Positions 38,820 to 41,364 of a DNA stretch of 41,364 nucleotides are shown piece after piece (positions within the stretch are counted from its first letter, which is position 1; the number at the start of each line of letters is the position of its first letter). The position numbers were made by a program, and so were the translations under genes. The notes under the pieces were generated by a model. It saw only the letters and a list, made by a program, of their open reading frames with translations. It ran no database searches and was not told where the DNA came from. The DNA lies in IMG/VR virus record IMGVR_UViG_3300030331_003482, positions 1-41,364 of that record; one strand, 5' to 3'. The DNA comes from a virus.

Positions 38820-40518
38820 TCTTCTCGTCTAATACATTAACTTCTGGTACAAACGAACCTGATTTAGGCTCCCAAGTAAAAAAGGCTTCACCACCATTTT
38901 CACCTAAGTTTTGAAACTTAACTTTTAATACTTTTACTTTAGTATTTTTAGCTTCATAATCTCTGTGTACCAATAAACCGTGATAACTAGCATCATACCA
39001 TTCACCACCACCTTTTATGTTATACATATTAGGTTCTACAATTTTACCGTTTTCTCTTGGCATTTTAGTCGGATGAGCTACTATAAATGTTAAGACATCA
39101 TACTTTTTACAGAACTGCTCTATTTTACCTAGATAGTCCATAGTATATCTATTAACATCATCTGACACTGCATTAACGTCTCTAACCTTATTGTAAGGAT
39201 CGATAACTAAGCATTTTATACCTTTACGTTTTACTAGCTCAGCGCCTTTACGTAGTATAGACTCTAAACTATATTTATCCATATCAATAAAATAAAAATT
39301 ATCATTTACATGATTAGAAACTTCTTTCCATTTACTGCCACCTATTTCACCAGGCGATGGCATATCACCCCAACATTTACGCATAAGTTTATGTGCATGT
39401 AAATATATTGGAGCATTTTCAGGGCTAGCAAATGCTGTTTTCCAACCATATAATTTATTGTAACCTACAACCATTTGATCTACAAAATCAGACTTACCAG
39501 ATGATGGTATACCAGTTACAGTAATAAATTGACCTGTATAAGTACTGAATATACTATCAAAATTAGGTAAACCAACTTGATAACCAGGTTTAAAACCATG
39601 CTTAACAAAGTCTTTTAAATCTGATTCTACGTTTTTTAATGTGGTTACATTTTCAAGTGGTACTTGCTGCGATGTGTGTATAGCAGAGCGCAACTGCTCT
39701 GACCCATACTTTATTAAATAATCGTTCGCATCTTTACAATCTTCAAAATCAACTAGATAACATATTTCAGCGCCTAACCTACGTATAAGCTCTTGCTTTA
39801 ACATAGTGCCAGGTTCATCAGCATCAACTGCTATAATTACTTTTGTTTTATCTTCAAAGTAATCTATACAATTATCTAAGTAATCTAAGTTATTGTTATT
39901 TAATGTAGCACCATTTGGAACTGATACAACGTTTCTTATACCAGCTTCATGTAATGATAAACAATCTATTTCACCTTCAACGATAACACATTCATCGTGA
40001 CCAACTATACTGTTAATATTATAAAATACTTTTTCAGCACCTTTATATAACTTAAAGTTTTTAGCACCATCACGGTACTTAATATTTATCAATTGGTTAC
40101 CAATGAAATAATTAAATTTAATTGTGTTCTCTTCCTTACCAGTTTGCGGCATAAACTCAGGACCCTCAGAGACGTTTAGATCTTCAAGGGTCGACTGAGA
40201 TATACCTCTAGACTTAAACCATTCTACAACTTTACTACTAGGAGCCTTGTGAGTTTTTGTAGAAAAACTCGGCATAACGTATTCACGCTCGCTGGATCCC
40301 TTACGCTTGTAAGTGTGTAGTTGATAAGTTGAATTACAGTTATGGCAAGTACCGAGACCACGTTCCCAGTCGTATGAAGAACATTTCTTCTTACGATTTT
40401 CAGGTTTCCTATCGTGAGAACACAAGGGACAAATCCCCTGTGTTTTACCCACGCTAAGATTATATTGATTGAACTCGTCAATCAAAAAGCCATTGATCTC
40501 TTTATCTTCTACTTGCAT
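38794..40518 (-). CDS. Replicative primase-helicase (T7 gp4-like)
   Basis: 574 residues. A zinc finger is formed by Cys30, Cys33, Cys58 and Cys61 (CPLC and CHNC). The TOPRIM primase part has VEGEID (Glu181, Glu183) and VDADEPG (Asp232, Asp234). The DnaB-like helicase part has Walker A GIPSSGKS (336-343), Walker B CLVIDPY (Asp440) and a motif H3-like AHPTK (His482), then KGGGEWYDASYHGLLV, typical of phage gp4 helicases. It unwinds DNA 5' to 3' as a ring and makes primers at the fork. It starts 9 bases after the SSB stop. The first ~100 codons have somewhat more GC than the rest. Confidence 0.93.
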   Translation of the reverse strand: MQVEDKEINGFLIDEFNQYNLSVGKTQGICPLCSHDRKPENRKKKCSSYDWERGLGTCHNCNSTYQLHTYKRKGSSEREYVMPSFSTKTHKAPSSKVVEWFKSRGISQSTLEDLNVSEGPEFMPQTGKEENTIKFNYFIGNQLINIKYRDGAKNFKLYKGAEKVFYNINSIVGHDECVIVEGEIDCLSLHEAGIRNVVSVPNGATLNNNNLDYLDNCIDYFEDKTKVIIAVDADEPGTMLKQELIRRLGAEICYLVDFEDCKDANDYLIKYGSEQLRSAIHTSQQVPLENVTTLKNVESDLKDFVKHGFKPGYQVGLPNFDSIFSTYTGQFITVTGIPSSGKSDFVDQMVVGYNKLYGWKTAFASPENAPIYLHAHKLMRKCWGDMPSPGEIGGSKWKEVSNHVNDNFYFIDMDKYSLESILRKGAELVKRKGIKCLVIDPYNKVRDVNAVSDDVNRYTMDYLGKIEQFCKKYDVLTFIVAHPTKMPRENGKIVEPNMYNIKGGGEWYDASYHGLLVHRDYEAKNTKVKVLKVKFQNLGENGGEAFFTWEPKSGSFVPEVNVLDEKNDGGLPWE

Positions 40519-40527
40519 CTATAATAT

Positions 40528-40851
40528 TTAAAACGGTAAATCATCTACTGGTGCAGCTGTAGCGCCTCCTGCTGTAATAGGTTGTGCTACTGGCTGATCT
40601 TGCCTTGGAGCAACAGCAACATTAGCGCCGTTAGTCCAAACAACTTTTACGTTACCAAGATAAGTCTTTTCAGTCTTAGCATCTCTTTCCTCTTTAGTTT
40701 GTTGAACTACTACAGGACCTTGATTACCAAACTGATCTTGCTCATCGTTTAACGTAATAGTAATTGGTAAGTATTTACCTTTCTTGCCTTCGATAATTTT
40801 ATCTTTAGGTATTTTTGTAAGGTCAATACTTGTAGCTATTATACTCGCCAT
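40528..40851 (-). CDS. Single-stranded DNA-binding protein
   Basis: 107 residues. The N-terminal half is beta-rich (KYLPITITLN, KTYLGNVKVVW) as in an OB-fold, and the C-terminal third is a disordered Gly/Ala/Pro/Gln linker ending in APVDDLPF. The acidic end with Phe is the SSB tip by which partner enzymes bind (compare DDDIPF of E. coli SSB). The linker plus tip is the strongest sign; the OB core is shorter than in cellular SSB. It precedes the primase-helicase in the same transcript and should coat the lagging strand. Confidence 0.75.
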   Translation of the reverse strand: MASIIATSIDLTKIPKDKIIEGKKGKYLPITITLNDEQDQFGNQGPVVVQQTKEERDAKTEKTYLGNVKVVWTNGANVAVAPRQDQPVAQPITAGGATAAPVDDLPF

Positions 40852-40852
40852 A

Positions 40853-41020
40853 TTAATAAGTATTTAATTGGTTAAACATTCTGGTCATCTGTTGCTTTGT
40901 AGCTCCAGTTAACCTTCTCAAATTGTCAACAGCTTTTACGTGCGATTGATTAGTGTAAAAATTGTTAACGCTTGTATTCATGCCAGTTACGTCGCATGTT
41001 CTTTTTCTTGTTCTAGCCAT
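40853..41020 (-). CDS. Small basic protein, unknown function
   Basis: 55 residues: ARTRKRTCDVTGMNTSVNNF, then a helix (SHVKAVDNLRRLTGATKQQM). A single Cys. Starts ten bases below the exonuclease stop and ends one base before the SSB start, so it belongs to the replication transcript. It has no recognised domain; a basic N-terminus followed by a helix would suit a DNA-binding or regulatory role. Confidence 0.6.
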   Translation of the reverse strand: MARTRKRTCDVTGMNTSVNNFYTNQSHVKAVDNLRRLTGATKQQMTRMFNQLNTY

Positions 41021-41029
41021 AATATTTAA

Positions 41030-41364
41030 TTAAAGTGTTTTGCTTATGAAATATTGTTTTGGATTAAAATCCTTGGTTTTATAGAACAGCTCATAAGCTT
41101 GTTCTGCTCTATCAACCTTATCTTTGCCCGAAGATAAAAACTCAGGCGAACAGTCAAACACACCTAACTGATGTGTTGTCTTATCTATTGCAATAAACAC
41201 CATATCATAACCAAATAACTTTTGGTATATATATGCTTGTGAATCGTAATTATAACGATAAGCACTGCTCTTAAATTTATTTATGTCCGCGGTTGTTTTA
41301 ATGTCAACTATTAACTGATCTGTGTGGTTGATAATATCTGCTTTTCCTTTCCACATATACTTTC
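41030..41364 (-). CDS. RecB/Cas4-like PD-(D/E)xK exonuclease (partial)
   Basis: The C-terminal ~111 residues are visible; the frame is open to the right edge, so the start lies outside, and the ATG at 41356 is probably internal. Motifs: KGKAD (Asp as motif II), LIVDIKTT (Asp and Lys of the D-x-K site) and the QAYIY helix downstream, as in the PDDEXK_1 family of RecB, AddB, Cas4 and phage exonucleases. It likely resects or degrades DNA, for example host DNA or phage replication ends. It is the first visible gene of the - strand block. Confidence 0.8.
   Translation of the reverse strand, partial: KYMWKGKADIINHTDQLIVDIKTTADINKFKSSAYRYNYDSQAYIYQKLFGYDMVFIAIDKTTHQLGVFDCSPEFLSSGKDKVDRAEQAYELFYKTKDFNPKQYFISKTL

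Noticed and set aside
1-41364. tRNA genes, CRISPR arrays, insertion sequences, integrase or attachment site
   Set aside because: No gene-free gap exceeds 100 bases, no cloverleaf or regular repeat-spacer pattern was seen, and no transposase or integrase motif was found.
1-41364. Stop codon reassignment as in some crAss-like phages
   Set aside because: TAA, TAG and TGA all end genes with consistent overlaps, and the long genes run without in-frame TAG or TGA, so the standard code applies.

Overview
This window looks like most of the genome of a short-tailed (podovirus-type) marine phage that infects a Bacteroidota, probably flavobacterial, host. It is strongly AT-rich and almost completely coding, with many start/stop overlaps. 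It has no integrase, tail sheath or tape-measure gene. It does have a three-gene set resembling T7-type ejection proteins and a DNA-stabilisation (tail nozzle) gene. The host inference rests on gene leaders that are A/T-rich and lack a Shine-Dalgarno box, on a BACON-like domain in a tail protein, and on the overall look of the proteins. The nearest remembered relatives are uncultured marine phage contigs. Family names are given from memory; no search was run.

Layout. Positions 1-33353 (+ strand) form the late region: a tail spike with an S74 chaperone (cut by the left edge), a BACON-like tail protein, small genes, a GroES-like protein, a candidate small terminase, TerL, portal, scaffold, major capsid protein and a strong terminator. 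Next come neck proteins, a two-part stabilisation protein, two internal virion proteins and a 2696-residue polyvalent ejection protein. After these lies a lysis and accessory block (29172-31652): two paralogous membrane/coiled-coil proteins, a secreted heavy-metal-associated (HMA) domain protein, an M15 peptidase endolysin, a secreted thioredoxin-fold protein and a holin candidate. A run of tiny basic proteins, most with exactly two cysteines, closes the + strand block (30914-33353). A bidirectional terminator (33352-33382) separates it from the convergent - strand block.

The - strand block (41364 down to 33381) is replication and nucleotide metabolism. In transcription order it holds a RecB/Cas4-like exonuclease (cut by the right edge), a small gene, SSB, primase-helicase, a small gene, a thymidylate synthase-fold enzyme, a GIY-YIG/MazG fusion, a small protein, a PD-(D/E)xK endonuclease, three tiny genes, nrdB and nrdA.

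How it may work together. The most interesting possibility is cytosine modification. The thymidylate synthase-fold protein carries Asp at the position that is Asn177 in E. coli ThyA, the change that marks T4 dCMP hydroxymethylase. The adjacent MazG domain belongs to the superfamily that contains T4-type dCTPases, and RNR would supply deoxynucleotides. Other items worth attention are the phage-borne secreted HMA and thioredoxin-fold proteins, the array of two-cysteine basic mini-proteins, a sharply bounded GC-rich patch over the TerL ATPase core, and the giant protein with both HExxH and HAD-phosphatase motifs.
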